Shown: positions 21,200 to 32,600 of the stretch, in pieces
How positions within the stretch are numbered: the stretch's first letter is position 1
Layout: every line of letters starts with the position of its first letter
From: Chondrus crispus
Taxonomy: Eukaryota > Rhodophyta > Florideophyceae > Gigartinales > Gigartinaceae
Direction of reading: 5' to 3'
Length of the DNA stretch: 64,000 nt
NCBI RefSeq assembly: GCF_000350225.1
Contig: NW_005179014.1
Coordinates: 140,185 to 204,184, forward strand
Notes under the pieces: model-generated
Told to the model about the DNA's origin: nothing
Database searches by the model: none
What the model saw: the letters and a program-made list of their open reading frames with translations, nothing else
Program-made: the position numbers and the translations under genes

Positions 21200-23860
21200 G
21201 GTGCTCGAGGGAAATGTCGTGGAGATCGCCGTAGTGCAAACGGGGAGCGGTTAGCAGAATTTCTCGAGCTGGTCATGGCGCTTGGCTTGTGTGGGTTCCT
21301 CTGAACAGGGAGGGGGACTCGTAGCATATACAAGATAATGGCGGGGAAGGTACAGTGTCTGTTGTCAAATTTGCTGAGATCCATTTTTTGATTTGCAGGT
21401 GCTTACAATTACATTTCATTTCCACGCTTCCAGTATGCTGCAACTTCCACTACACCGCAACGAGTCCATGGAATGGGAATTCTGTGTGGATGGAATGGAT
21501 GTGGATTGGTATTTCATTTAGACAATGCATTTTGACTAGTTGGCAGCATTACCAAGCATTACAGTGGTTCTGTGTAGCATTTGTTGTAGCGTGGGATTAA
21601 GTTATTGAAACGATCAGACCAATAGCGTATCCGCAAGTTGTTGATGGAAACCAAAAACAAAAGAAAAGCAACTGTTAGGACTGGCCCTGAATGTCGCAAG
21701 TCACTATTTCCCAGTCATTCTTCTAATTTGTAGTTTCTCTGAACTGTGGAATTATTAATAGTTTCTGCAATTATAGTATAGTGGCGGACGCCAGCTATGA
21801 ACTTGCTGGAGGAAGAGGTGATGACCAATGAGGGGTGTCCCGCAGTAGATCGGGACGTTGGTAGAGCAAAGGGGAAGTACGTCGGCCGACTGTAAAAGCA
21901 CGGCGTACTGGTCAAGGTGCGAACCCGGGATGAGACCAGCACTGGAAGGGGTTGTGTACGATCACACTATAAGGGGAAACCCGAGACTAGAGACTAGTGT
22001 ACGAAACGGGCAGAGCGCCGAGTAGCGGGAACTCCTGGACGGAACGAGAGGAACAAATGTCAGTAATGCTGCAAAGGCTAGAGGCTTGTCGTAGCCAGCG
22101 ACGTGACAATCGTCACATTATAAGAAGAGAGAAATACGTCGTGCGACAGTAATACGCCTAGGCTAGAGGCTAGTCTTAGCCTGCGTAGTTGCAACCACGG
22201 AGGAAAGGAGAAGGTAAAGTTAAAGGCAATTGAAGCCAGGGTAATGTCTCAAGACAGATGCCGACGACATCGCCTAAGTGAGAGGCTTGTCTTGATCCGC
22301 TGTGTCGCACCTACGAAGGAAATCCGTTCCCAAAAGATCCTTGACTGTTTACTGTCATTGCCAGGCGCCGTCGCTTAAATGAGCGAAGTTGCGGGGTCTT
22401 AGACATTTTCCATTCTCGTGTACTACTGTACTCTACTATGCAGTGCACCGTATTATGCCATTACTACTGTAACTTGTCATATACAACCTCTGGGCTGTAA
22501 TGTATACAGTACGTCGTCGGCCTGTAATGCCGACGTGTAGTTCTTCCGTCTGTCAGGCACACGTGTAGGCGTGCGCCTGTAATGAACCCGCGGCGTCGGG
22601 TACTGTACAAATTGCAAATCTTGGCTGGGATACCACAGCAATAGTGATAAGTCGGGGTGAGAAGCGGCCGAAGGACGCTTTCCACAACGTTGTTCGACAT
22701 AACTCAATTACTCTTGGTGGGGCAACGAAGTCACAAAGGATTCTTATCTTATACTACAAAATCCAACGATGAACTTCAGCGCCCCGGGGGAGAAGCTGAG
22801 CCAACATAAGCCAGCCCGAGGGAGAAAATAGCGCTACCATATCATTTGGCAACTTACTTGTCCAACTAACGCCGGAACAAGAGTGATTTCCAAGTGTTTC
22901 AACTTAAACTGATCAGCTTAGGCACTTCGCTCTCCGGGGGGGATCCAATTGAGTGTGAGGGCTTTGAAACCGGACTTGTGCGTGGACCTTTCTTTTCGGA
23001 CAGGTTGTTCGTCAATACTTGTAAGTCCTGGTGGAGATATCACGAGCACTCCGTTGGAGGATGAGATGGCGATATGGAGAGCCACCAGAACGCCGAATGG
23101 TGTCCATCTATGTTGGGATCTCGTTGTCAAGATTGGCATTTCGTTCGCCATCACGTGACAAGAGTTGTAAGTACGATTCCGGGAAACCAAGACCGATACC
23201 AGTCGTAATTAGACGGCTGCTGCCCCCTACAATACAGTATCTCCGGATCCAATCTCTGAATGTCTGAAACTGTTCGTAGTAGTGTCTGGAAGTGTGGGAA
23301 AAGAGGTGCCTACTTTGTAGCAGTCTCTTATTCCGGCGACCTTTTCCGTGCACGTGTGCACGTCTGGTACGTCACGAGCCGTCCAATCGTCCATTTCCAA
23401 GTACTCCGTCAATTTAGTGAAGAGGGGGGCGTGTTCGGGGTGGGTACTGGATATCTACAAAGAATGGAAGCCAGTCCCCTAGTATGTCCGCCTTGGCTGA
23501 GATGCGTACCGCTTCTATTCATTTCTATGATGTAGCTTGTGGTTGGTCATTCCTACATTCAATTCACGGTACTTCAAGGGGAGGAGGGAGGCATCAACAA
23601 TTCCATCAATTATGACGGACATCTTCCGTTTCGAATAGACGCAGTAATCGACGGTTCAATGGCGGATATGAAGCAGGTCAGGGATACGGACCTCATTGAA
23701 TGCGATCAGGACGAATGTTTTTGCTGATTTGCTCCCGTCCAGCAAGTCTATTTTCAGGGAGACAAAAAGCATGATCCATTCTCTACATGATATGATCTCC
23801 ACTACGTCACGCATCAGTCCTATACTTCGGCGGGATGTACAGACGGCCTAAGAACCTGGA
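21200..23860. other. No convincing gene; weak repeats
   Basis: Short open frames are scattered on both strands without family features. Between 21960 and 22330 a motif like GCTAGAGGCTTGTC recurs three times at roughly 100-bp spacing, suggesting a decayed tandem repeat. At 22513-22533 a small hairpin (CGTCGGC...GCCGACG) is present. Around 23540-23725 a frame reads QFTVLQGEEGGINNSINYDG, which may be a remnant of a protein but is not recognised. Confidence 0.4.
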
Positions 23861-24982
23861 TCAGAAGCAAAGTGGCGCAGTGGTAAAGTGGACTTGCAAT
23901 CCAAAGATGAGGAGCACGGCGTGTAGGAGTTTTCTGTTCCAAGACCGGAAACAGCTCCTGCTTGTAGATTAATCCCCATGTTGGCGGGGGTTTTGATATA
24001 GCTCCGAAAACGGGCAAAAACGCAGCAACCAACGAACGAGCGCGTGGTGTTGGTAGCGTGGTAGAGAAGGGAGAATGGCCGCGATATCTGTACGCATTAC
24101 AGCGGATCGACGCTCTCGACGCCCTGGGGCTGCAGTAGGTGACGCTCTAGTGCTGGCGGGTGGAGGCGGTGCCAAGCTCTCTAGCGTAGGGCCGCGTCCG
24201 CCACCCGCGTTGTTCGTACATAGGCGCGCTCGCGTAAAGCGTTCGCCTTGAGAATAAGTTTCGGGTATCTGGGGGTGAGTTTTTGGCCAAGCCCATGCTT
24301 GCCCATGCCCTCTGTCGGCGCCTTGTAATTTAACAAACAATTACTAGTCTATCATACTATATTACTGTACCCTGCATTTTCGCATACATCGCAAGCCCGT
24401 ATGCATCGTCCCACGGTGTCCGGCTGGACGCGTGCGCAGCTGGCACCAGGCGCATGCTCACGGGGGAGGGCGTGCACGCTGTAAGCCTGTTGGCGGGGTA
24501 TAGTAGTCGTCTCTAACAACTGACTAATCTTCCCTGCGATTATATTACACTGGCCAGGCCGTGCTTGCCCATCCCCTCCGCTGTGGGCTCCCTGTGATTT
24601 AACATACAGTAGCAAATCTATCCTGCTATATTACAGTGCCCCACATTATGGCTTACATTGTAAGCACGTGCGCCTCGCTCCGCATTGTCCAGCTATACAC
24701 GTACACAGATGTACACGAGCACATACTTAGGGTGCACGTTGAAAGGCCACTGAGGGATACTGTAGTCGTCCCCGCAAATAAATAATCATCACTGCGATAA
24801 TACTGCACTGGCCAGGCCATGGTTGCCCATCCCCTCCGCCGTGGGCTCCCTATGATTCAACATACAGTAGCAAATCTATCATACTATATTACAGTGCCCT
24901 ACATTATGGCTTACATCGTAAGCCCGTGCGCCTCGCTCCACATTGTCCAGCTGTTCACGTGCACAGCTGTCCACGAGCGTAT

Positions 24983-25030
24983 ACTTATAGCCACCTGCGT
25001 GCACGCACGTGCACGCGGGTGGCTATAAGT
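24983..25030. repeat. 48-bp palindrome within repeat unit
   Basis: Arms of 24 bp starting ACTTATAGCCACC, with two mismatches and no loop. Other units of the array lack it, so it arose in this copy. Confidence 0.85.
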
Positions 25031-25267
25031 ACAGCGACGAATACTTAATTGCGGGGACGACTACTGAACCCCGTAATATTTTACATCTATCAATATCAAT
25101 TCAGGTTGCAATATGTAGGCTACATTTAGCTATCAACGATAGAATCCCTTAAAGATGTCCGACCTACAATTCTGTCTTTCACGGTTATAACCATGTAGAA
25201 ACATTGCATGGAGGCGCAACGCCCGGTTTTTGGTTGTGAGCAACCTTTTATGTAGAGTCACTAGGAC

Positions 25268-25521
25268 TATAAAAGCAGGTCGAAGAGGCTACTCGTCTTC
25301 GACCTCAGCACATTGAGCACCTGAATCACAATCTCCAACGACAACTCTGTCCCAAACCCGTGCTCACTAACAATTCCGAGGCAATGCCCTGCTACTTCGC
25401 TTTTCCTGCGGGAACACTAATTGTTACTTCTTCCCACACGCTCAAATTCCCCTTCGGACCGCCCCCCTCCGTCCGTCTCCCGACAGTCCCCGCAAATAAA
25501 CTATCTTCACTGCGATTATAA
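25268..25521 (+). promoter_or_regulatory. TATA-box promoter and truncated short open frame
   Basis: TATAAAAG at 25268-25275 is followed by a hairpin (GGTCGAAGA...TCTTCGACC, 25278-25304) and then an ATG at 25384 with 45 codons to 25521. The peptide begins MPCYFAFPAGT and its last third is encoded by the next repeat unit (CCCCGCAAATAAAC), so the frame appears cut off by the array. This may be the promoter and first codons of a gene carried by the repeat-bearing element. Confidence 0.4.
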
Positions 25522-25994
25522 TAAATTGGTCAGGCCCGTGCTTACCCGTCTATTCCGCCGTCGGCTCCCTGTGATTTAATATACAGTTACTAATCTATCA
25601 TACTATATTACAGTGCCCTACATTATGGCTTACATCGTAAACCCGTGCGCCTCGCTCTACATTGACCATCTGAACACGGGCACAATTGTCCACGAGTGCA
25701 TACTTACCGGCGGGCGCGGGCACGCTGTAAGGCCACTTGGGTGTACAGTTGTCGTCCCCGCAAATTAATAATCGTCACTGCGATAATACCACACTGGCCA
25801 GGCCCGTGCTTGCCCGTCCCCTCCACCGTCGGCTCCCTGTGTTTTAATATACAATTACTAATCTATCATACTATATTACAGTGACATACATTATGCCTTA
25901 CATTGTAAGCCCGTGCCCCTCCGAGACGCGTGTACAGCTGGACACTGTTCCTGGACGTTAGTCTAGGTGTAAGCAAGAAAAAAGGGGACTCGTT

Positions 25995-26285
25995 ATTACA
26001 CGTGTTCACTTTTCTTTTCTGTAAAGTACACGTGTTCACCTCTCCTTATGAGGGGAACGGGGTGTGAGGGGAACGAGGTGGTGCTGAACTTTTTTTCTGT
26101 GAAGTAGTAAAGTACACTTGTTCACTTCTCCTCATGAGGGGAACGGGGTGTGTGTGATGAGGGGAACGGGGTGGTGCTGAACTTTTCTGTAAAGTAGTAA
26201 AGTACACGTGTTCATTTCTCCTTATGAGGGGAACGGGGTGTGAGGGAAACGGGGTGGTGCTGAATTTTTTTTCTGTAATAACTTT
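25995..26285. repeat. Three ~88-bp tandem repeats with GAGGGGAACGGGGTG
   Basis: Units start at about 26026, 26112 and 26202 with GTACACGTGTTCAC, then CTCCTTATGAGGGGAACGGG, a second copy of GGGGAACGGGGTG, GGTGCTGAAC and TTTTCTGTAAAGTAGTAAA. A partial unit precedes them. The same motif, GTGTTCACTTTTCTTTATGAG then GGGGAACGGGGTGGTGCTG, occurs once at 39427-39467 in direct orientation, on the other side of the Helitron block. Confidence 0.85.
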
Positions 26286-26295
26286 TTTTCTCGCC

Positions 26296-27150
26296 GCGGC
26301 GCCAACATACACCCCCAGCCACCGCCGCCAAGCCGGCACCCGTACTAAGCCCCCGCCGCCAAGCCGATTCACACGCCCGGCTACCGCCGCGGAGCTAACA
26401 TCCACGCCAGGCCCCCACCGCGAAGCCGACACTAACGCCAAGCTCCTGCTGCGGCGCCAACATCCACGCCAATCCCGCGCCGCCAAGCCGACACTGACGA
26501 CAAGCTCCTGCCCTGGCGTCAACATCCACTTCGAGCCCCCGCCGCCAAGCCGACACCCACGCCAGGCCCCCGCCTCCGAGCCGACACACACGCCCAGCAG
26601 CCGCTGCGGCGCCAACATTCACATCAAGCCCCCGCCGCCAAGCCGACACCCACACTAAGCTGCCGCCGCGGCGTCAACATCCACGGCAAGCCCCCGCCGC
26701 GGCGCCAACATCCACGCCAAGCCCCCGCGGCCAAGCCGACACTAACGCCAAACCCCCGCCGCCAAGCTAACACCCACGCCAAGCTGCTGCCGCCGAGCCG
26801 ACATTCGCACCAAGCCGCCGTGCCGACATCCACTACAAGCTGCACCAACAACCACGCCAACCCGCAGGGCCGACATCTACCTTAAGGCGCCGCTCCTATA
26901 TCCACCCCAAGCTGCTGCCGCCGTGCTGACATCCACCCCAAGCCGCCGCGCCGACATTCCCCCAAAGCTGCCGCGCCGACATTCACCCCAAGCCGCCGCG
27001 TCTACATCCATCCCAAGCCACCGCGTAGACATCCACTCCAAGCGGCCGAGCCGACATCCACCCCAATCTGCCGCCGCCGCGCCGAAATCTACCGCAAAGC
27101 GCCGCACCGACATCCATACCAAGCCATCGCACCCAGCCGCAGCCGCGCCG
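26296..27150. repeat. GC-rich minisatellite
   Basis: About 850 bp of imperfect tandem repeats of a 20-40-bp theme like CCGCCGCCAAGCCGACATCC alternating with GCGGCGCCAACATCCACGCC. The array stays open in several frames on both strands, which produces long meaningless frames. It ends about 25 bp upstream of the ParB-like gene and would form its 5' flank or leader. Confidence 0.85.
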
Positions 27151-27175
27151 TCGAGCTTGATATTTGTCACTTGCC

Positions 27176-28285
27176 ATGTCACGAGAGAACCGAAGAAACT
27201 ACTCGGATGTTTTGATTATAGAGAAGGTCCACGATGCTGTCTTTTCAAAAAAGCCCGTATCAGTATGTGCGGAGCTTCTGAAATCTGGTCCGAGGCTGCG
27301 ACCATCCAATGTAACAAACGTGACTGAGATCAGCAAGGAGCTTAAAAGTTCTGGATTTCGTCGGAGCGAGCCCATCATTGTGTGGAAAGTTGGACGAGGC
27401 CGCTCGCCTGTTATCAAGGGGCATCAGCAGTTCGAAGCAGCACAAGCGTCTGGGTTGACGAGAGTGGTTGCGCAGTATGTCAAAAATGATACCAACACCA
27501 GGATGGAGGAAATACTCCCCACAGAGGCTGACCTTTTGTTTGCACATCAGTATGCCACAACGCTCAATCCGAAACCTTCTCCAAGATCCGTTCTGGCGAA
27601 ACTGATGGAGTTGCGAGCTGCAATCGACACCATCCAAAAAGAAAGCAAGAAACCGGTTCCGCTGAGTTCTATTGACGTTGACTCCATTATGGAAAGGTTT
27701 CCACCACACCCTCCATCTGGGAGCTCGAGCGCTCAAAGTCACTTGCATTGGTCTCACCAAATAAGTAGAAACTACCTAAATGATTATTTGATGGCGTCGA
27801 AAACATGCCGCTTCAGAAGATTTGAACACCTCCTTGATGAACTGGAGAGGTTTCTGGAAAGATCTCATCAGGCCGTTGGAACTAAACTTCATTTTGATGT
27901 ATTGGGGATCGAAATGGACAGCATGGGATATGGCAAGCGCATACTGGAGCGTTTTCTGGCAAGGGCACTACGAAATCACAAGACAAAGCTGCACGAAGTT
28001 CTACATGCGAATGAAAAAAGTCGTCTGTTATCAAGACTAAGAAAAAAAGCACCAGCGACAAAAAAGCGCGGATACGTCAGTGACGATGATACTACTCTTT
28101 CTATTTATCTTGAAGGACTTGATCCAGAAGAGATGCTTGGAAAGGGAGAGGAATTTCTAATGGCTGTCTTGAAGGAAATCTCTGAGGAATGTCCATTAAG
28201 TGCATCCAAACGATTGCAGTTACAACGAATTCGAAGGAAATCGGAAGAATTTTCGCGTCTTATTGATGAGTTTGCCACGAAATGA
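27176..28285 (+). CDS. ParB-like domain protein
   Basis: A 369-codon gene from the first ATG at 27176. Residues about 49-102 resemble the N-terminal ParB/sulfiredoxin-like domain: EISKELKSSGFRRSEPIIVW, then RSPVIKGHQQFEAAQASG (residues 76-93), matching the family pattern vi-G-x-(R/H)-R-x-x-A-A-x-x-x-G, then TRVVAQYV. In bacterial ParB this domain binds CTP; relatives act as nucleases or regulators. The canonical ERR is HQQ here, so nucleotide chemistry may be altered. The remaining ~260 residues are helical and basic, with ELERFLERSHQ and KLHEVLHANEKSRLLSRL; no helix-turn-helix was identified. It is intact. It ends 19 bp from the stop of the convergent gene at 28305 and lies between the minisatellite and the Helitron gene. 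Naming rests on one motif region. Confidence 0.6.
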   Translation: MSRENRRNYSDVLIIEKVHDAVFSKKPVSVCAELLKSGPRLRPSNVTNVTEISKELKSSGFRRSEPIIVWKVGRGRSPVIKGHQQFEAAQASGLTRVVAQYVKNDTNTRMEEILPTEADLLFAHQYATTLNPKPSPRSVLAKLMELRAAIDTIQKESKKPVPLSSIDVDSIMERFPPHPPSGSSSAQSHLHWSHQISRNYLNDYLMASKTCRFRRFEHLLDELERFLERSHQAVGTKLHFDVLGIEMDSMGYGKRILERFLARALRNHKTKLHEVLHANEKSRLLSRLRKKAPATKKRGYVSDDDTTLSIYLEGLDPEEMLGKGEEFLMAVLKEISEECPLSASKRLQLQRIRRKSEEFSRLIDEFATK

Positions 28286-28304
28286 ACATATGCAGTACAC
28301 AATC

Positions 28305-29181
28305 TCAAATGATGGAAACGTAAAACGTGTCGTTCTCATGGTGGGTGTTGAAGCCCTTTTTAGCCTTCTCTGTTGGAATAAATTCAAAGAACACTCTTGA
28401 ATTTGTGGATAAGCTAGCACAACCTTTGTGCGGAAGGTCTTGACGGAACAAGATAACATCTCCAGGGTCCTGTTCAGCTACTGTGACCCTATGCTTCACC
28501 TGGCGTCTGTGAATAGTGATCGGATATTCGGGCTGCAGCTCGGCATGCTCTCCTTGTTTCTGACTGTTGAGGCACAGTGCTTCATGCGCGCCTTCATACA
28601 GTTTCAAGTTTTTCGGCGAATCAAGAAAGAGAATCCCAGAGAGTCTGGGGTGATTGTCGGACACAGGTTCCGGGGTCACAATCACAGTAAAGTTCTTGTT
28701 CTTCACAGTATCGAAGGCTGCGGAGAAGTGATGGGCCATAAATGGAATACTGTTTGTTGAAAACCGAAGCACATTGATCGCGAAGCACTTCAATTATACT
28801 GCTGAACGACTTCCCAGTTTCCTTCTCGGCATCGGTAACCACAATATTGCGAACAGCTCTGGAGCTTATCTTGATCATTTTCCTTCCGGCATGGATTGAA
28901 ACCGGTAGCACTGACCCCAGCGGTGCCCCATCACTGATTTTCTTGTGGACATTGGTTATTTTGGTGATGGGGACGTGGTTGAAGATGAGTTCCATCTGCG
29001 TATGCTGGATTTTGTTGAAAATGTTCTTCAGTCCCTGCACTTCGTGCTCGTTCAAAACTTTCTCACATCGAAGAAATCCCTGTGCGTCGACTGCGACAAG
29101 CTTTCCTTTGAGCTCATTTCCATCCGGAAACCCTGTTGGGGTCTTGTCCGTGGAGCTCCTTCGTAAACAGGACGTGTTCAT
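28305..29181 (-). pseudogene. Double-stranded beta-helix (2OG-oxygenase-like) protein, one frame change
   Basis: ATG 29181 opens a frame containing ELKGKLVAVDAQGFLRCEKV, NEHEVQGLKNIFNKIQHTQM and KETGKSFSSIIEVLRD. Near 28790-28700 the coding potential moves to another frame that runs to 28305: NKNFTVIVTPEPVSDNHPRL, GILFLDSPKNLKLYEGAHE, PGDVILFRQDLPHKG, then SRVFFEFIP. The block G-D-V-I-L-F-x5-H-x-G followed by Arg about ten residues later is typical of 2-oxoglutarate/Fe(II) oxygenases of PhyH-like type (second His and the 2OG-binding Arg). The upstream His-x-Asp pair is not clearly visible. The frame change could be an indel or a short intron. It is tail-to-tail with the ParB-like gene and on the same strand as the Helitron gene. 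Confidence 0.4.
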
Positions 29182-29527
29182 TGTTGAAATTCGAAAGCAA
29201 TATGCATTAACTGGTTCAAGACGTTTCGCTTGGCGCGGAGACCTGTCTCTCCGATTCCTGTATTATTATCAGGCTCTCAAACTACAGATTTCGTTTCAGA
29301 AAATCTCCTTGCGCAATTACATTTGTTCCACGTGGAAGATACATATCAATGCTCCAGCTGCATCTTATACTGTAGCTGAAGCGTAGATATGTAGCCATGT
29401 GCAAATCGGATCACGAATCAAAACAATTGAAATGTGAAAATATACAACACGAAATGGGCATGGCAGGTCGTCATTTATTTTCTTTTTTCAAGCCTTTCTT
29501 CAGATATGTCTATGATGTGTGAATGAC

Positions 29528-29582
29528 AACACACTGGTTGTAATTTCATGGAAATTTCATGGAAATTACAACCGGTGTGTTG
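29528..29582. repeat. Hairpin below the Helitron gene
   Basis: Arms of 21 bp (CAACACACTGGTTGTAATTTC and its complement with one mismatch) around a 13-nt centre, which is itself partly symmetric (GGAAATTTC). It lies about 80 bp past the stop of the Helitron gene at 29661. Helitrons carry a short hairpin near their 3' end, but the usual CTRR terminus could not be fixed here. Confidence 0.8.
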
Positions 29583-29660
29583 AATTTCTCACCACACGAT
29601 TTCATGGCGAAAATAGGAGTTTGGGAAATAGCACAATATGATCGAGTTTGGACCACCATT

Positions 29661-32600
29661 TCACGTGATTGTTCTTTCTCTGTTACGCGCCTCGGTTTCA
29701 TACAGAACTCGCAGAGTTGCGTCATGGAGACCTTCCAGCTGTTCCTCTTCTTCGAGCAGAGACCTCTCGGGCTTGAAATATTCTATCACGTCATCTGTTA
29801 AGGGCTCGTATAAGTACAAGGAATCAAGCATTCTCACTCGCGATAAGACCACATAGAGAGACGCGACAGGGGGTCGGGCCGAACAACCCTTCATGAAAGG
29901 AAATGCAATGATGGCATCAGCGGTGACACTTTGCACTTTGTACGTCGTCGAAGCATGGGCAGGACCAAATGGCAGTTGTGTTACTTCAATGCTTCCCTCA
30001 GCCGCTAGTCGACCCTTCAGAGACGGCTTGAACTTTCTTGACCTCATTGGCTGTATCGGAATTGAATTGGCAGAAAGGTTCTTGGGAACCACTTCGAATC
30101 TTCTCGGCAGTGTGGTACTGCATGATGGCACACGCACGAAGCAAACAATGGGTTGTTCATTTGCCAGAAGGCATTCTACGTCAAACAGAGTGGTCTCCTC
30201 AAACGCTACGCTTTGACTAAACTTTACCCCCTCCAAAACGCCTTCCGTTCCATTTGCGATTCCAAGTTCAACTGAAACATTTTGTGTGACACGAACTCGC
30301 ATTTCGGGTACAGTGGAAGTAGCGGAGAAAAGTTTGACCTTTGAGTGTCCGTACAGGTGAGAAGCTTTCTCACGTCGTGCACTCCTATCGTTATTCCCTT
30401 GGAGTAATGAAATTTTGCCGCACAGACTATTGGTTTGATCCGATTCCTCTCGCGTATAGCCTTCACTGATTGCTAGTTAAGAGACGTTCGCAGTTCGTTT
30501 GACCTCACGAAGAGGGGAACGTATCCCTTTATTGATTGAGTCGGCGCCTGAGAGCGCAATGATCTCCCAATCACTCGTGTGTTAAGCATGTGACGATCTG
30601 CTGCAGTCAGTTCTCATCTTCTAAGCCTTTTCAAACACGATGCATGGTCTGGGTCTGCGCTGTGCCTCATGCTTTCCTTCAACATGATGACATATTTCGG
30701 GCCTCTCCATCTTTGATATCCCATCTCATCGAGGAAGCATGTCCGCTTATTCGACAGTGATGGATCTTTGTACACGCATTCGCCTCCGACCGGCGGTATT
30801 TGGAAAAAGTCCCCACACAATAACACCAAAATCCCGCCAAAACAAGAATCATTTTCTTTCACCTTCTGAAGAAATACATCAAGCGCACCGAGATGTTTCC
30901 TATCAAGCATGGAAATCTCATCTATAATTACCATCACCGTTTCTGTGTACTCCTCTTTATACTTGTCTGGAATTTTGCGTTTTGAGTCGAAAAGGGTTCT
31001 TCCTCTAATTCCCAGGAGAGAGTGAAAGGTTTGTCCGCCAATCGAAGAGGCTGCGATCCCCGTCGGTGCACACGTTCGGACAGACCTTGGTCTTCCGCAG
31101 TTAAGTGCCAGGTGCTGCAACGCTTTGATAACTCTTGTCTTCCCGGTGCCACCCTCTCCTCCCAGGTACATGAGGAACTCATTTTTCGTCTCGTCATGAC
31201 TTGAGGGTTCAAATGGACTACTTGCGATTTCCATCCTATTCAGTAGCGCAGTTCCTGCAATTTCAAAAGCTTTAGACTGTAGCTCGTTAAGTTGATGATG
31301 ATTGGAAATTGTTTCAATCAGATGATTCATCGAAAGTCCGGTTGATTTCCTCTCTCCCCCAGGTTGATCATCACTCGCGATCGTTTCTGCCAATTGCCCT
31401 TCGAGTATTTGAACGGTTGTTTCGACCTCACCCTCCTGCATGGTATTTGTACGAATACGCGGTTGGGATTTTTTCGCTTTTCATCTGACATACGATTGCA
31501 TCTTAGGCGATTACCAATGACCTCCGCTTTCATGACCTCTATTTGTCGGCTCACTTCTGCAGAGGTTATGGATGACACATCAGCAGGCCTTTTAGTGATA
31601 TGTTCGTGAGATAAGATGTTTCCGGGAGTTGGGACAACAGGGACTTGAACGATTCCAGGCCAAAATAACCGCAAGGGAGTTGACACCAGATTATTTCCTG
31701 CGATATATCTGCTGCAGGTATTTGCTGTGCCAGAATATGCAATTTCCTTGGTCTCTGCGGAAAGCATGCCTTCACTTGTCGACATTCCAGATCCAGCTAT
31801 CATTGATGATGTCATTGGACCACAACCTGTCTCAATTTGTAAGGATTCTTCCCAACACGGCGCTCCTTTGATACCCAGCTCTTCTGGCATCGTCATGGCT
31901 TGATCGAAGTCGGCGGTATCATCATAGCGGTCCATGTATTCACTTACATGTGCAATCTTATTATTTCTTTCAACCTCTGCCGCCCTCTTTGAATCGTGAT
32001 ACTCCTGCATATTTTCGAGAACCTCTCTCTTCTTTTCAGAAAAAAGCGTGGAATTCTCAAATTTTTATAGAGATTCCCAATATGACTGCCTTCCTTGGAG
32101 AATATCTTGATCCAAATGGAATGGAAATGTAAGAATCACAGCTATGAGTGCATATCTTTCTTTCTCATCTGTGCTTTTCAGTTTTTTTCTATCTGGAAGC
32201 CGAGGACCGACAATACCTGGGACTACATAAACCCTTCGGCAACGGATGGCATGTGTTCCTTCCAAAGGATGTCCTTCGGAAAATCTGTATCTAACAGGGT
32301 CTGTCTCCGTAGATCCGTCATTATCAGGAGCTCCAACTCGTTCTCTTTTTAACTTTGACACATACTCCATCATTGATATCTTCGCCATCTGTGTCGGACG
32401 ATACAAAAAATCAAGGTATTGTGGACACGTCACATATTGGTCTCTGCCTACTGCGATCAAGCTGACCTCGTGCTTCCCTTTCAAGATGATGGACATGGTT
32501 TGTGCCAGCATAAGGACAGCGAAATCATGTGATGATATCAAAGCTGTCTTTCGGCGTAGATATAATGCGCACATTGTTCCCGATACTTCTTGCTTTCGTG

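Larger units (their letters stand above)
24283..25935. repeat. Array of ~265-bp repeats, interrupted once
   Basis: A core starting CTATCATACTATATTACAGT recurs at 24349, 24618, 24877, 25595 and 25863, that is at 259-269-bp spacing except for one 718-bp step. Each unit has GGCTTACATCGTAAGCCCGTG, a tract CATTGTCCAGCTG, a CATACTTA tract, AAGGCCAC, and GTAGTCGTCCCCGCAAAT, followed by CACTGGCCAGGCC. The 718-bp step holds an extra ~450-bp segment (about 25080-25485) with a TATA box. A related diverged unit lies at 39690-39850 in the same orientation. Confidence 0.85.

Noticed and set aside
23872..23915. tRNA-Ala-like sequence (TGGCGCAGTGG A-box and an anticodon-like loop with TGC)
   Set aside because: The A-box is good, but the anticodon stem has a mismatch and no T-arm or matching acceptor stem follows. 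At most a decayed SINE head.
24283..25935. CRISPR-like array
   Set aside because: Units are ~265 bp and diverge along their whole length; there are no short repeats with unique spacers, and the context is eukaryotic.
26046..26860. Long minus-strand frames with repeating Gly/Trp/Arg peptides
   Set aside because: They are translations of the GC-rich tandem repeat, open in several frames at once, with no start context or domain.
28847..29386. 179-codon plus-strand frame
   Set aside because: It is the complement of the better-supported minus-strand DSBH-like gene.
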